A stretch of DNA of 64,000 nucleotides from NCBI GenBank assembly GCA_946476985.1, contig CAMKWS010000003.1:62001-126000 (forward strand), read 5' to 3'. The notes beneath the pieces were generated by a model. That model ran no database searches. It had not been told where the DNA came from and saw only the letters and a program-made list of their open reading frames with translations. The position numbers and the translations under genes are program-made. This DNA comes from an uncultured Acetobacteraceae bacterium (GTDB lineage: Bacteria; Pseudomonadota; Alphaproteobacteria; Acetobacterales; Acetobacteraceae). Shown here piece by piece: positions 36,342-46,390 of this stretch. Within the stretch, counting starts at the first letter, position 1, and each line of letters begins with the position of its first letter.

Positions 36342-37028
36342 ATGACTGAACACTCCATTCCCAACGCTCTTGCCTCCATCCGCCAGCGCATCACAACAGC
36401 CTCTCACCAAGCAGGCAGACCAGAGGGCAGCACGACATTAATCGCCGTCAGCAAATTTCATCCCCAAAGCGCTGTGCTGGAAGCGCTCCAAGCCGGGCAA
36501 CGCTATTTTGGTGAAAACCGTGTACAAGAAGCAGCCGCTAAATTCCCTGACCTAAAAAAAGACTGGCCCGACCTTCGCCTCCATCTCATCGGCACGCTCC
36601 AAAGTAATAAAGCCATAGAAGCCTGCCAACTCGCCGATGTTATTGAAAGCCTAGACCGCCCCTCCCTCAGCAAGGCTCTCGAAAAAGCCGCTCAGAAAAC
36701 AGGCCGTCTTCCAGAACTCTTCATTCAGGTTAATATTGGGGATGAACCTCAAAAATCCGGCGTCCCCACAGCCGAGGCTGACCAGTTTATTGAAGACTGC
36801 CTCACACGCTTTGGCAAACATGTAAAAGGGCTGATGGCCATCCCTCCCTTTGATGAAGATCCCACACCATATTTTAGAAAATTAGCCACACTAAATCGCC
36901 GCCACGGCTTTAATGAACTCTCTATGGGCATGTCAGCCGACTTTGAAACAGCCATTGCCGAAGGAGCTTCACTCATTCGTGTTGGCACCGCTATTTTTGG
37001 CAGTCGCCCCGCAGGAAACTCCGCTTAA
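36342..37028 (+). CDS. YggS family pyridoxal phosphate homeostasis protein (PLPBP)
   Basis: A 228-residue single-domain PLP-binding protein (type III fold barrel). PLP binds K38 in IAVSKFHP; other family blocks are FGENRVQEA, LHLIGTLQSNK and ELSMGMSADFETAIAEGASLIRVGTAIFG. It has no known enzymatic activity and buffers intracellular PLP. pdxH, the PLP-forming oxidase, lies about 4.7 kb downstream. Length is normal. The 134 bp divergent spacer to rsmB must hold both promoters. Confidence 0.95.
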   Translation: MTEHSIPNALASIRQRITTASHQAGRPEGSTTLIAVSKFHPQSAVLEALQAGQRYFGENRVQEAAAKFPDLKKDWPDLRLHLIGTLQSNKAIEACQLADVIESLDRPSLSKALEKAAQKTGRLPELFIQVNIGDEPQKSGVPTAEADQFIEDCLTRFGKHVKGLMAIPPFDEDPTPYFRKLATLNRRHGFNELSMGMSADFETAIAEGASLIRVGTAIFGSRPAGNSA

Positions 37029-37230
37029 TTCATGCCACAACTCTCTTCGATAAAGGTGTATTCCCCTCCCCTGTAGAGAGATTTTTTGTCATCTGACTCT
37101 TGCCTTCCCCTCAAAAAAACTGCCATGAAGCCAAGATTAACGCATTTGGCGGCCTCTTTTACCGGGGCGGCCTATGCCTGCGTCCTCTTTCTTGGTCGTG
37201 GGCTTTGCCACTTCAACAGGATGGTTCCCC

Positions 37231-39201
37231 ATGTCCGAGCAGGATGACATATCCATTAAGGATACCTCTTCCGACGCCCACTATCCCAATTCGGTAGGGC
37301 GCCCTACATCTGTGCCTATCCCGACAGAAGATCATCACCATGTCCGCCCCAAAGGCATCGGCGCCATGCTCGCTGCCTTGGGTGTTGTATATGGTGACAT
37401 TGGTACAAGCCCACTCTATGCCCTCCAATCATCTATCCATAATGTTGGATCTGTCAGCCACCCAGCACAGACATGGGAGGTCATCGGCCTTACCAGCCTA
37501 ACTTTCTGGGCTTTGATGCTAGTGGTGACCATTAAATATGTCATCTTGGTGATGCAGGCTGACCATAATAAAGAGGGCGGCATTATTGCCCTTATGGCTC
37601 TTGCACAACGTGTGTGTAAGTCCCCCTATTTTAGATGGGTTTTCGGCCTTATTGGCATTGCTGGGGCATGTCTTTTCTTTGGTGATGGCATCATTACCCC
37701 AGCCATTTCCGTTCTTTCTGCTGTGGAGGGGATTGAAGTCTCCGTCCCATCAGCTGCGCCCTTCATCATCCCGGCTGCTATTATTATCCTTTTAGGACTT
37801 TTTGCTGCTCAAGCATTAGGGACAGGGCGTATCGGTCGTGCATTCGGCCCGATTATGCTCATCTGGTTCATCACCATCTCTATTCTTGGGGCTAAGGGCA
37901 TCACACTCTATCCGAGAATCTTCCTTGCCCTCTCCCCTATTGAGGCTATCCACTTTATCCTCACCCATGGTCGTCTCTCTTTTGTGGCTCTAGGCTCGGT
38001 GGTGCTTTCTGTTACAGGGGCTGAAGCCCTCTATGCAGATATGGGGCATTTTGGCCGCTCGCCGATCCGCCATGCTTGGATTTTCCTCGTCCTCCCGGCC
38101 TTGACGATCAATTATTTCGGTCAAGCAGCGATGATCATCCATAATCCAAGCACCTTGGCTAACCCCTTCTATTACCTCGCTCCCGGCTGGTTGCAGATCC
38201 CTATGCTGCTTCTCGCAACCTGCGCGACAATTATCGCAAGTCAGGCTGGTATTTCGGGCAGTTTCTCACTCTGCCGCCAACTTATCCAACTGGGCTATTT
38301 GCCACGTGTGCGTATTATCCACACCAACCCTAATGAAGAAGCGCAAATTTACCTACCTTCTCTCAACTGGCTCCTTGCCTTTGGATCTGTCGTGCTGGTA
38401 CTCGCCTTCCGCTCCTCAGCGGCATTAGCATCATCATACGGTATTGCTGTAACTGGCACATTCCTCTGCACCTGTATTCTAGCTATGGTGGTCTTCCGCC
38501 GTGTCTTCCATTGGAAAAGCTATACAACCGGACTTGTGTTCGGCTTCTTCTTCCTTCTGGACGGCGTCTTCTTCTCAGCCAATGTGATGAAGATTCCAGA
38601 TGGCGGCTGGGTCCCTCTCAGCATTGCTGGAGCCAGCACACTCATCATGACCACATGGCAACGTGGGCGCCAGCTTATCCGTGTTCGTAAACGGGCAGAT
38701 GCCGTGCCAATGGGATCATTCCTTACACGGTTGGCACAATCCCGTACGATACGTGTTCCAGGACTTGCCGTCTTCCTCACATCAGACCCAGAAACTGTAC
38801 CTGATGCACTGCTCTATAATCTGCGTCACAATAAAGTCCTGCATGAAACAGTATTTTTCGTGACAGTCCAAACGCTTGACCAGCCCGAGGCCGCACCAGA
38901 TGAGCGCATGACGGTCAAAACACTTGCCCCTGGCATTACACGAGTTGTGCTACGTTACGGCTTTATGGAGATGCCCAACATCCCCGTAACCCTCTCTCAA
39001 ATCACTGAGAGGAATTTCGACCCTATTCAGGCCTCCTACTTCACCTCGCATGATCTCGTCTTCCGCTCTAAAGTACCTAAAATGTCTCTCGCGCGGATGT
39101 GGATCTTCCTTTATCTGCTCAATAACGCCACAACGATTTCGGAATTCTTCCGTATTCCACCTGAGCGCGTTATGGAGTTCGGGGTGCGGGTCGCGATCTA
39201 A
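37231..39201 (+). CDS. kup: Low-affinity potassium uptake protein Kup
   Basis: A 656-residue K+/H+ symporter with about 12 membrane segments. The family block GVVYGDIGTSPLYAL near residue 55 and EGGIIALMALAQR are clear. GDGIITPAISVLSAVEG and a cytoplasmic C-terminal domain of about 190 residues follow. The ATG at 37231 has AGGATGG 6-9 bases upstream; an ATG at 37174 preceded by GGGGCGG is an alternative that would add 19 residues. The 202 bp leader contains a possible 40-codon reading frame overlapping the start. hemW follows after 2 bp. Confidence 0.95.
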   Translation: MSEQDDISIKDTSSDAHYPNSVGRPTSVPIPTEDHHHVRPKGIGAMLAALGVVYGDIGTSPLYALQSSIHNVGSVSHPAQTWEVIGLTSLTFWALMLVVTIKYVILVMQADHNKEGGIIALMALAQRVCKSPYFRWVFGLIGIAGACLFFGDGIITPAISVLSAVEGIEVSVPSAAPFIIPAAIIILLGLFAAQALGTGRIGRAFGPIMLIWFITISILGAKGITLYPRIFLALSPIEAIHFILTHGRLSFVALGSVVLSVTGAEALYADMGHFGRSPIRHAWIFLVLPALTINYFGQAAMIIHNPSTLANPFYYLAPGWLQIPMLLLATCATIIASQAGISGSFSLCRQLIQLGYLPRVRIIHTNPNEEAQIYLPSLNWLLAFGSVVLVLAFRSSAALASSYGIAVTGTFLCTCILAMVVFRRVFHWKSYTTGLVFGFFFLLDGVFFSANVMKIPDGGWVPLSIAGASTLIMTTWQRGRQLIRVRKRADAVPMGSFLTRLAQSRTIRVPGLAVFLTSDPETVPDALLYNLRHNKVLHETVFFVTVQTLDQPEAAPDERMTVKTLAPGITRVVLRYGFMEMPNIPVTLSQITERNFDPIQASYFTSHDLVFRSKVPKMSLARMWIFLYLLNNATTISEFFRIPPERVMEFGVRVAI

Positions 39202-39203
39202 TC

Positions 39204-40370
39204 GTGCCGCACGCCCTCCCGCTTTCCCTCTATATTCACTGGCCCTTCTGCCTGTCGAAATGCCCTTATTGCGACTTCAACTCTCATGTTCGCGATGAGA
39301 TTCCCCAAGCACGCTTTGCCGCAGCCCTACGGCAAGAGCTCCTCTACGAGGCTACACGCCTGAAGGCTGATGCCCCTCGCCAACTTGTCTCTATCTTTTT
39401 TGGTGGTGGTACCCCTTCCCTCATGGCCCCAGAGACCGTGCATCACCTTATTGAAGATGCACGCAGTCTTTTCCCCAGCGTCAATGACCTTGAAATCACG
39501 CTGGAAGCCAACCCAACAAGTGTTGAGGTCGATAAATTCAAAGCCTTTGCTCAAGCCGGGGTGAACCGGCTCTCTCTCGGCATCCAGAGCTTACAGGACG
39601 CCGACCTCACTACCCTGGGACGTCAACATTCCGCCGCGCAGGCTATCGAAGCCTTAGAGCTAGGCCGGAGCATCTTCCCGCGCCTCTCATTTGACCTCAT
39701 CTACGCACGTCCCGAGCAAACACTCTCCGCATGGCAAAGCGAACTCCGCCACGCACTCTCTCTTGCTGCGGATCATCTCTCCCTTTACCAACTCACTATT
39801 GAACCCGGCACACAGTTTGAAGCCCGCCACCGCCAAGGGCTCCTTCACCTGCCTGCGGATGACCTCGCCGCCCAGCTTTACACCACCACCCGCAACGAAG
39901 CCGCTCGCTTCGGCTTGCAGGATTACGAGATCTCCAACTACGCCATTCCCGGCTCTGAGAGCCGCCATAACCTCACCTACTGGCATTATGATGATTATCT
40001 TGGCATTGGCCCTGGGGCACATAGCCGCCTCACATTCGCAGGAAATCTCTACGCAACACGCCGCCACCGCGCCCCAGAACCTTGGGCCGAGCGCGTAGAA
40101 GCACATGGCCACGGCACTAAGGGAAGTGAACATCTCTCTGCGGATATGAAAGCCCATGAAGCCCTTCTTATGGGGCTTAGATTACGCGAAGGTATTCAGG
40201 CTGATCACTTCCAGCGCCGCACAGGGAAAGACCTCCTCACCTGTCTCGACCCTACCATCCTAACAGCTTGCCTTGAGGAAGGTTATTTGGAGCATAACCA
40301 CACGACCCTCCGCGCAACGGATGAAGGCCGCCTCCGCCTGGAGGCCCTACTCGCCCAGCTTGTGCTATAA
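39204..40370 (+). CDS. hemW: Radical SAM heme chaperone HemW
   Basis: A 388-residue radical SAM protein. The iron-sulfur motif CLSKCPYC (C16, C20, C23) has the CX3CX2C spacing, preceded by LYIHWPFC. FFGGGTPSLM and a HemN C-terminal domain follow. HemW lacks the extra N-terminal residues of true HemN and acts as a heme chaperone, often misannotated as coproporphyrinogen oxidase. It starts with GTG two bases after kup; the weak SD suggests coupling to kup translation. Confidence 0.93.
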   Translation: MPHALPLSLYIHWPFCLSKCPYCDFNSHVRDEIPQARFAAALRQELLYEATRLKADAPRQLVSIFFGGGTPSLMAPETVHHLIEDARSLFPSVNDLEITLEANPTSVEVDKFKAFAQAGVNRLSLGIQSLQDADLTTLGRQHSAAQAIEALELGRSIFPRLSFDLIYARPEQTLSAWQSELRHALSLAADHLSLYQLTIEPGTQFEARHRQGLLHLPADDLAAQLYTTTRNEAARFGLQDYEISNYAIPGSESRHNLTYWHYDDYLGIGPGAHSRLTFAGNLYATRRHRAPEPWAERVEAHGHGTKGSEHLSADMKAHEALLMGLRLREGIQADHFQRRTGKDLLTCLDPTILTACLEEGYLEHNHTTLRATDEGRLRLEALLAQLVL

Positions 40371-40425
40371 ACATCAAAGTATGAAACGCCTCACTCAAAG
40401 CCCCTAACCGCACAGCACCCATATT

Positions 40426-40878
40426 ATGCCCGCATCCAAGACCACGCCTACCCTGCATATGATCAAGCTCATTGTCGGCTGCACCTCCCCAGAGATGCTA
40501 CGTGAATGGGTCCAGATAGAGCGGCATAATGGCATCGCCTACGTCCGCACACGCACCATGCCCAAGCGAGCGAAGGAAATATTACAGCATGGCGGCTCTA
40601 TCTACCGCGTGATGAACGGCCTCATACTTTGCCGCCAACCCATTATCGGCTTTGAGAGCTACACACGAGATGACGGCCATCCAGGCACGCTCATCATGGT
40701 ATCTGATGAGGTTATCCCCACCCAGCCACGCCCGATGCGTCCTTTCCAAGGCTGGCGCTACTTTAAACCTGAGGACGCCCCACCAGACCTAGATGGCCAC
40801 GATACCCTCCAAGATGATGGTATAAGCGCTTTACCACCCACCTTACACAATCAACTCTCAGAACTCGGGCTACTCTAA
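40426..40878 (+). CDS. DUF1489 family protein
   Basis: A 150-residue soluble protein of the DUF1489 family, found mainly in alphaproteobacteria and of unknown function. Characteristic blocks are LHMIKLIVGC, RTRTMPKRAKEIL, GGSIYRVMNGLILCRQPIIGFE and RPFQGWRYF. The first ATG is kept because the residues before MIKL align with the usual family start; an ATG at 40459 is possible. Its end overlaps the convergent TIM-barrel gene by 9 bp. Confidence 0.85.
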   Translation: MPASKTTPTLHMIKLIVGCTSPEMLREWVQIERHNGIAYVRTRTMPKRAKEILQHGGSIYRVMNGLILCRQPIIGFESYTRDDGHPGTLIMVSDEVIPTQPRPMRPFQGWRYFKPEDAPPDLDGHDTLQDDGISALPPTLHNQLSELGLL

Positions 40879-41553
40879 GGCTGCGCAACAGGCGAGAACA
40901 GCTTTAAGCTGATCCTCCAATGACGGGCTTTGTGCGGGGAACACACCCTCTAGCGCTGCCGTCCCGATGGTAAAGCCCGCAGCACCAGCCTCTTTCACAG
41001 CCTTAATCTGCTCCACTGTGCTAATCGACCCGGCAACGATCACGGGCTTTGCCACAGCACGACATGTAGCGCGCATCACAGCAGGAACATCACCTGCATT
41101 ACGATAAGCCAGCAAGTCCAGCCCACTAACACGTTCATGCGCTACTAGGGTCGCAGCACTTTGGGCAATCTCCTCAGCCGTTCCGTCCAACACGCTAGGA
41201 TGCCCCACAACCCGCCCCGCAAAAGGACGATACTCAACATCATGCCCTTCTAATAAAGGCAGCACATCATCAACATGCGTCCCACCCATAAGACAATCCA
41301 CACCAAGGGCGAGCCCTGCCTTTACAGAGGCTAACTCCCTCTCACGGTCGGGGGAGACAATTTCAAGATACACACGCCCGCCCGCCTGGCGAATATACTG
41401 AGCCAACGCCTGTAACGCCTCCATAGGGAGGCCAATATCTTTAAAACCTATATGGCGAATACCTAAGCTTAGGGCTAATTCTGCCGCCTGCCGAGCATTC
41501 TCCACAGTGCGGTCTTGCCGCGTCAGCATAAAGATAAACGTAAAATCCTGCAT
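40870..41553 (-). CDS. Uncharacterised (beta/alpha)8-barrel protein
   Basis: A 227-residue soluble protein with the rhythm of a small TIM barrel. Near the C-terminus, VIVAGSISTVEQI and AAGFTIGTAAL resemble the two phosphate-binding strands of HisA/TrpC/ThiE-type barrels. Other blocks are FIFMLTRQD at the start, GIRHIGFKDIG and CLMGGTHVDDV. I do not recognise a named enzyme, and general annotations for such proteins (for example pyridoxine-pathway enzymes) are not supported by motifs here. It would bind a phosphorylated small molecule. It is convergent with DUF1489 and divergent from pdxH. Confidence 0.75.
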   Translation of the reverse strand: MQDFTFIFMLTRQDRTVENARQAAELALSLGIRHIGFKDIGLPMEALQALAQYIRQAGGRVYLEIVSPDRERELASVKAGLALGVDCLMGGTHVDDVLPLLEGHDVEYRPFAGRVVGHPSVLDGTAEEIAQSAATLVAHERVSGLDLLAYRNAGDVPAVMRATCRAVAKPVIVAGSISTVEQIKAVKEAGAAGFTIGTAALEGVFPAQSPSLEDQLKAVLACCAALE

Positions 41554-41757
41554 AAACGCCTTTTCCCGCCATAATCAGCATAAGAGATCTCCCCATACCA
41601 CACCCTCTTCATCATCTGACAAGAGACCATTCATATGTCATTTCTCCAAAGCATCTGCACAGTTCTATGTTAACGTACAACAAATCATATTACTCTATCG
41701 GCACTACACCTCTTAGGAAGATCAGAGGCGTACTTACCCCTTAAAGGATCCCTCACT

Positions 41758-42450
41758 ATGGCTGATAATCACACATCTCCCACCACGCTACATGATGACC
41801 CAGCCGACTTCACCACCCAACCACAAAATGCAGAAGACGCCTTTCGGGATGACCAACACATCATCACCGGAGAAAATCCCTTCACACTTTTCGCCGAATG
41901 GATGAACCTTGCAAAACAGAAGGAACTCAACGACCCTAACGCCATGGCATTAGCCACGGTAGATGAACACGGCATGCCAGATGCCCGCATGGTCCTTCTC
42001 AAAGGGTTTGATGAAAACGGGTTCGTCTTCTACACCAATAGCCAGTCCGCCAAAGGGTGTGAACTTGCCCAGAATATGCAAGCAGCCCTCCTCTTTCATT
42101 GGAAATCTCTCCGGCGGCAGATCCGCATCCGCGGTACTGTCTCTCTTCTTCCCGCTGAGGAAGCAGATGCTTACTTCAACTCCCGCCCTCGCGGTAGCCG
42201 TATCGGTGCTTGGGCGAGCCAACAATCACGCCCTGTGGAAAGTCGCAAAGCCCTCTGGCAAATCGTCAGCAAAGAGGCTGCGCGTTTTAACATCCGCTCC
42301 ATCCCCCGCCCCCCCTACTGGAACGGCTATCGGGTCACCCCCTCATCTATGGAGTTCTGGATGGACAAACCTTTCCGCCTACATGATCGCGTTCTCTTCA
42401 CCCGGGCAGAACCACGAGGCAGCTGGGCCACACAACGCCTCTTCCCATAA
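41758..42450 (+). CDS. pdxH: Pyridoxamine 5'-phosphate oxidase
   Basis: A 230-residue FMN enzyme oxidising pyridoxine/pyridoxamine phosphate to PLP. Core blocks are ANAMALATV-type sequence ([25 protein letters not shown] begins here), [45 protein letters not shown] and the C-terminal RLHDRVLF and WATQRLFP. All are in family order and the length is typical, with a 30-residue polar N-terminal extension. AAAGGA lies 8-13 bases upstream. A terminator follows. Confidence 0.93.
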   Translation: MADNHTSPTTLHDDPADFTTQPQNAEDAFRDDQHIITGENPFTLFAEWMNLAKQKELNDPNAMALATVDEHGMPDARMVLLKGFDENGFVFYTNSQSAKGCELAQNMQAALLFHWKSLRRQIRIRGTVSLLPAEEADAYFNSRPRGSRIGAWASQQSRPVESRKALWQIVSKEAARFNIRSIPRPPYWNGYRVTPSSMEFWMDKPFRLHDRVLFTRAEPRGSWATQRLFP

Positions 42451-42472
42451 GCAATTATCTATCGAGATACAA

Positions 42473-42504
42473 AAAAGGCGCGAAGGAAAACCCCCGCGCC
42501 TTTT
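42473..42504. terminator. Bidirectional terminator after pdxH
   Basis: AAAAGGCGCG (42473-42482) pairs with CGCGCCTTTT (42495-42504) around a 12-base loop. Converging gene ends at 42537 on the other strand. Confidence 0.9.
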
Positions 42505-42536
42505 AAAAGCCTTTGCAGACCAAATTTATAACAGGT

Positions 42537-43964
42537 TCAACGCCCCGTCATAATCCGCTCCACCAGCTCTTTCACTGTTGGAATACGGCCATTGGCATAG
42601 AATGGATCTGTCGCAAAACGCCACGCATTCGTACCACCAAAAATAAGGTTCTGATCTATAATCTTTGCTTCTTCTTCAGGAGAAAGACCATCTACATGCG
42701 AAATAGTCTGCAAGCTCTTCTGAATACAAAAAGACCGAGGATCAGCACGCTGCCCCGTATTATAGGCAGGCCCTTTCTGGCTCCAGTTAGAGAAGCGACA
42801 TTGTGAGAGACATCCCATACACGCCGCTTGGTCAGCTAAGACCTCACGTGCTGTATCGAGCGTCTCAAACACAAGCGTCTCATCAGGTGTACGCATAGGC
42901 TGGCTATAGCCTTCTGCCGCCCATACTGCGACACGAGCCGCATCATCAGAAGCGACAAAAACCTCACGTCCACGGCCACCTAAGGCAATAGCTGTATCAA
43001 ACGCCCCTTCAGCCTCAGCCTTGAAAGCAACCTGGCGTTCAGAACGCCGCCGTAGCCCCTGCATAAAGCTATTATTCACAGCAGATGAATAAAAACCTGT
43101 CGGAGAGAAACGGTTCAGATAAACGTCCCCCTCCTTCAGCGTGAAGAGTAACTTCTTCCAAGATTCTGGGATCGGACTTTCCTGTGTTACCAGAGGACGT
43201 GTCCCAAATTGGAAAGCAATCAATCCAATCTCTGGGTTATCAAGCCAATCACTCCACTCCTCTAGGTGCCATACACCACCTGCCATGATAATCGGCACAT
43301 GCTGTAGGCCGAAACCATTCATAACACGTCTTAGGGCAACAACACGTTTATAAGGCTCTTCGGGAGCAAGAGGATTCTCTGTATTGGAGAGGCCATTATG
43401 CCCTCCAGCACGCCATGGGTCCTCATAAACGACACCACCAAGCAGCTCAGAGAAACGCACATACGACCGCTTCCACAACGCACTAAATGCACGTCCAGAG
43501 GAAACGATAGGAAAATAATGCACACCAAAACGTGCGGCAATTTCAGCCAGCCGGTATGGCATACCAGCACCACAGGTGAGCCCCTGAATGAGCCCAGGAG
43601 CTCCTTCAAGAATACCTGTAATAACTTCTTCCGCCGCACCCATTTCCCATAGGAAATTAGCGTGAATACGCCCACGTCCACCGGAGATATCACGAGCAAT
43701 TTTTGCTTGAGCGATACCGCCCTCAATAGCGTAACGCACCAGCTCGGCCTGCCGGTCACGGCGTGTCCGCCCATGGTATATTTGTGGAATTGGACGCCCT
43801 TCGGAATCGTAACTATCTGCATTTACAGCAGATATTGTCCCAATTCCCCCAGCAGCTGCCCAATGTCCAGCGGATACACCGTTGGAGACGGAAACACCTT
43901 TGCCCCCTTCGACCAAGGGCAAAACCTCCTGACCGGCTAGACGGATGGCATTGATCGACTTCAT
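42537..43964 (-). CDS. Nitronate monooxygenase-like FMN protein with C-terminal Cys cluster
   Basis: A 475-residue TIM-barrel flavoprotein of the 2-nitropropane dioxygenase/nitronate monooxygenase superfamily. GHWAAAGGIGTISAV, GLTCGAGMPYRLAEIA, FPIVSSGRAF and IIMAGGV are the FMN and phosphate-binding strands. Unlike simple NMOs (about 320-350 residues) it has a C-terminal extension with CMGCLSQC plus FCIQKSLQT, four cysteines that could hold an iron-sulfur cluster. The substrate is unknown; nitronate oxidation is not assured for this subgroup. Single gene between convergent pdxH and pnp. Confidence 0.82.
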   Translation of the reverse strand: MKSINAIRLAGQEVLPLVEGGKGVSVSNGVSAGHWAAAGGIGTISAVNADSYDSEGRPIPQIYHGRTRRDRQAELVRYAIEGGIAQAKIARDISGGRGRIHANFLWEMGAAEEVITGILEGAPGLIQGLTCGAGMPYRLAEIAARFGVHYFPIVSSGRAFSALWKRSYVRFSELLGGVVYEDPWRAGGHNGLSNTENPLAPEEPYKRVVALRRVMNGFGLQHVPIIMAGGVWHLEEWSDWLDNPEIGLIAFQFGTRPLVTQESPIPESWKKLLFTLKEGDVYLNRFSPTGFYSSAVNNSFMQGLRRRSERQVAFKAEAEGAFDTAIALGGRGREVFVASDDAARVAVWAAEGYSQPMRTPDETLVFETLDTAREVLADQAACMGCLSQCRFSNWSQKGPAYNTGQRADPRSFCIQKSLQTISHVDGLSPEEEAKIIDQNLIFGGTNAWRFATDPFYANGRIPTVKELVERIMTGR

Positions 43965-44006
43965 AGAGGCAAGATGTCCCCAAAACTCAATCAGAAACTA
44001 ACACAA

Positions 44007-44032
44007 GACGGGGCGTAAAAGAGCGCCCCATC
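44007..44032 (-). terminator. Terminator hairpin after pnp
   Basis: On the minus strand GATGGGGCG pairs with CGCCCCGTC (one G-U) with an 8-base loop; the tail is TTGTG-like and weak in T. Confidence 0.6.
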
Positions 44033-44042
44033 CACACACATC

Positions 44043-46190
44043 TTATTCCGCATCACGGCGCGGACGACCCGGCTTAGCACCTACACTCTCGGTGATGTCT
44101 GCACCAGTTTCCTGGTCAACAACACGCATAGAAAGCTTCACCTTACCACGGTCATCAAAGCCGATCACCTTCACTTTCACAGCATCGCCCTGTTTGACAA
44201 CATCTGTTGTCCGCCCAACGCGACCCTCTGCCAGCTCAGAAATATGCACTAGACCATCTTTAGGTCCAAGGAAGTTCACAAATGCACCGAAATCGGCTGT
44301 TTTGACAACCTTCCCATCATAAATCCGGCCAAGCTCTGGCTCAGCAACAATCCCTTCAATCCGGCTAATCGCCTTCTGAGCTTGTTCATCATTCGCTGCG
44401 GCAATCTTGATGACGCCATCATCACCAATATCAACCTTCGCACCGGAATATTCAACAATCTCACGAATAACTTTACCACCAGAACCGATCACATCACGGA
44501 TCTTAGCAACTGGAACTGTCATCGTGGTGATCTTAGGCGCATTGCCTGCAACATCTGCACGCCCTTCGGAAAGAGCCTTGCTCATTTCACCAAGAATATG
44601 CAGACGCCCTTCACGAGCCTGCTCAAGAGCAACCTTCATGATCTCAGGCGTGATGGATGTAATCTTAATATCCATCTGCAGAGCCGTCACACCCTCAGAT
44701 GTACCAGCCACCTTAAAGTCCATATCCCCAAGATGATCTTCATCACCAAGAATATCTGTCAGAACAGCATGACCACGCTCTTCTTTGATCAGACCCATAG
44801 CAATACCAGCTACAGGGCGTGGCATCGGCACACCAGCATCCATCAGAGACAGAGACGTACCGCATACCGTTGCCATAGAGGAGGAACCATTACTCTCTGT
44901 AATTTCAGAGACAACACGCAATGTATAAGGGAACTCATCCTTAGATGGCAGCAGCGGGTTAATCGCACGCCATGCCAACTTCCCATGCCCAACTTCACGA
45001 CGGCCCGGAGAGCCCATACGACCACATTCACCGACAGAGAAAGGCGGGAAGTTATAATGCAGCATAAAGCGGGAGCGATATTCCCCTTCAAGCGCATCAA
45101 TAACCTGCTCATCTTGCCCTGTCCCAAGTGTCGCAACCACAAGAGCCTGTGTCTCACCGCGTGTGAACAGCGCAGACCCATGGGAGCGTGGCAGAACACC
45201 AACTTCAGAAACAATCGGACGAACTGTTTTCAGGTCACGACCATCAATACGGGTGCCTGTTTTCAGGATAGCGCCACGCACAACCTGAGCTTCAAGCTCC
45301 TTAATCATCGGCTTAGCGAGATCGGTCTCAAAACCTTCCTCTTCTAGCGTTGCGATGATCTGCTCGCGAGCCTCTGTAACTTTCTCCATACGAGCTTGCT
45401 TGCGACGCTCTTTATAAGCCTCGCTCATTAGCTTATTGCCAATCTTATCAACCCGCTTACGCAGAGCTACTTCTTCCTTAGATACTTCAGGAAGATCCCA
45501 TGGAGCACGTGCAGCATGCTCAGCAAGGTCGATAATAGCTTCGATAACAGGTTGGAATGCCGTATGACCCAACATCACAGCTTCAAGCATTTCTTCTTCA
45601 GAAAGCTCTTGTGCTTCAGACTCAACCATCAGCACGCCGTCAGCTGTACCAGCAACGACGAGGTCCAGAGAGCTTTCTTTCACATCGCTGATTGTTGGGT
45701 TCACAACCAGTTTGCCATCAATACGGCCAATACGTGCAGCACCAACTGGCCCGAAGAATGGAATACCAGAAAGTGTCAGCGCAGCAGAACAACCGATCAA
45801 TGCCACTAAGGAAGGATCATTCTCCATGTCGTGGCTCAGAACTGTTGCCACAACCTGAACTTCATTGCGGAAATTCTCTGGGAACAGAGGACGCAGCGGA
45901 CGGTCGATCAAACGAGATGAGAGAACCTCATGCTCGGAAGGACGTCCCTCACGCTTAAAGAAGCCACCAGGAATTTTACCAGCCGCATAAGCTTTTTCCT
46001 GATAGTTCACTGTTAGTGGGAAGAAATCTTGCCCTGGCTTAACAGACTTAGCGCCCACAGCCGTACATAGCACAACCGTATCGCCATAAGTAATCATCAC
46101 AGCGCCATCAGCCTGGCGTGCAACCTTGCCTGTCTCAAGGATCAACGGGCGACCGGCCCACTCGATCTCTTTACGGAAATAATCAAACAT
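44043..46190 (-). CDS. pnp: Polyribonucleotide nucleotidyltransferase (PNPase)
   Basis: A 715-residue 3'-to-5' phosphorolytic exoribonuclease and degradosome component. Two RNase PH domains are joined by a helical linker, with [15 protein letters not shown] and the catalytic Asp in [20 protein letters not shown] domain ([15 protein letters not shown]) and an S1 domain ([18 protein letters not shown]) end the protein. The ATG at 46190 has GGAGGAA 7-8 bases upstream; an earlier in-frame ATG at 46211 is rejected. It lies downstream of rpsO, the usual order. Confidence 0.97.
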   Translation of the reverse strand: MFDYFRKEIEWAGRPLILETGKVARQADGAVMITYGDTVVLCTAVGAKSVKPGQDFFPLTVNYQEKAYAAGKIPGGFFKREGRPSEHEVLSSRLIDRPLRPLFPENFRNEVQVVATVLSHDMENDPSLVALIGCSAALTLSGIPFFGPVGAARIGRIDGKLVVNPTISDVKESSLDLVVAGTADGVLMVESEAQELSEEEMLEAVMLGHTAFQPVIEAIIDLAEHAARAPWDLPEVSKEEVALRKRVDKIGNKLMSEAYKERRKQARMEKVTEAREQIIATLEEEGFETDLAKPMIKELEAQVVRGAILKTGTRIDGRDLKTVRPIVSEVGVLPRSHGSALFTRGETQALVVATLGTGQDEQVIDALEGEYRSRFMLHYNFPPFSVGECGRMGSPGRREVGHGKLAWRAINPLLPSKDEFPYTLRVVSEITESNGSSSMATVCGTSLSLMDAGVPMPRPVAGIAMGLIKEERGHAVLTDILGDEDHLGDMDFKVAGTSEGVTALQMDIKITSITPEIMKVALEQAREGRLHILGEMSKALSEGRADVAGNAPKITTMTVPVAKIRDVIGSGGKVIREIVEYSGAKVDIGDDGVIKIAAANDEQAQKAISRIEGIVAEPELGRIYDGKVVKTADFGAFVNFLGPKDGLVHISELAEGRVGRTTDVVKQGDAVKVKVIGFDDRGKVKLSMRVVDQETGADITESVGAKPGRPRRDAE

Positions 46191-46352
46191 TCTGTCTTCC
46201 TCCGGAAGCAATAATTACCGGTCCCACCAGCACCAGAAACAGAAGCAGCATTTCGGACGGCATGGCGAGGATAACGCAACAATAAGCGTCATGACACCAT
46301 GTGGCCTGAAACGCCGAAAAGCGTCTCCTGGTAGCCTAAATAGGAACCGAAA

Positions 46353-46378
46353 CCTGGGAAGATATATACCTTCCCAGG
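46353..46378 (-). terminator. rpsO-pnp intergenic hairpin
   Basis: CCTGGGAAG and CTTCCCAGG pair perfectly (9 bp) around an 8-base AT-rich loop, 12 bases after the rpsO stop. The tail is TTTCGG. In E. coli the same interval holds an attenuating terminator and an RNase III site. Confidence 0.6.
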
Positions 46379-46390
46379 CTGGTCAAATGA

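Noticed and set aside
37040-37095. Terminator after the PLPBP gene
   Set aside because: CTCTCT/AGAGAG with a following T-run, but the loop is close to 30 bases; not convincing.
44382-45347. 321-codon plus-strand frame inside pnp
   Set aside because: Antisense to a fully conserved pnp region, Cys/His/Asn/Thr-rich with no family pattern or SD; a shadow of the codon bias of pnp.
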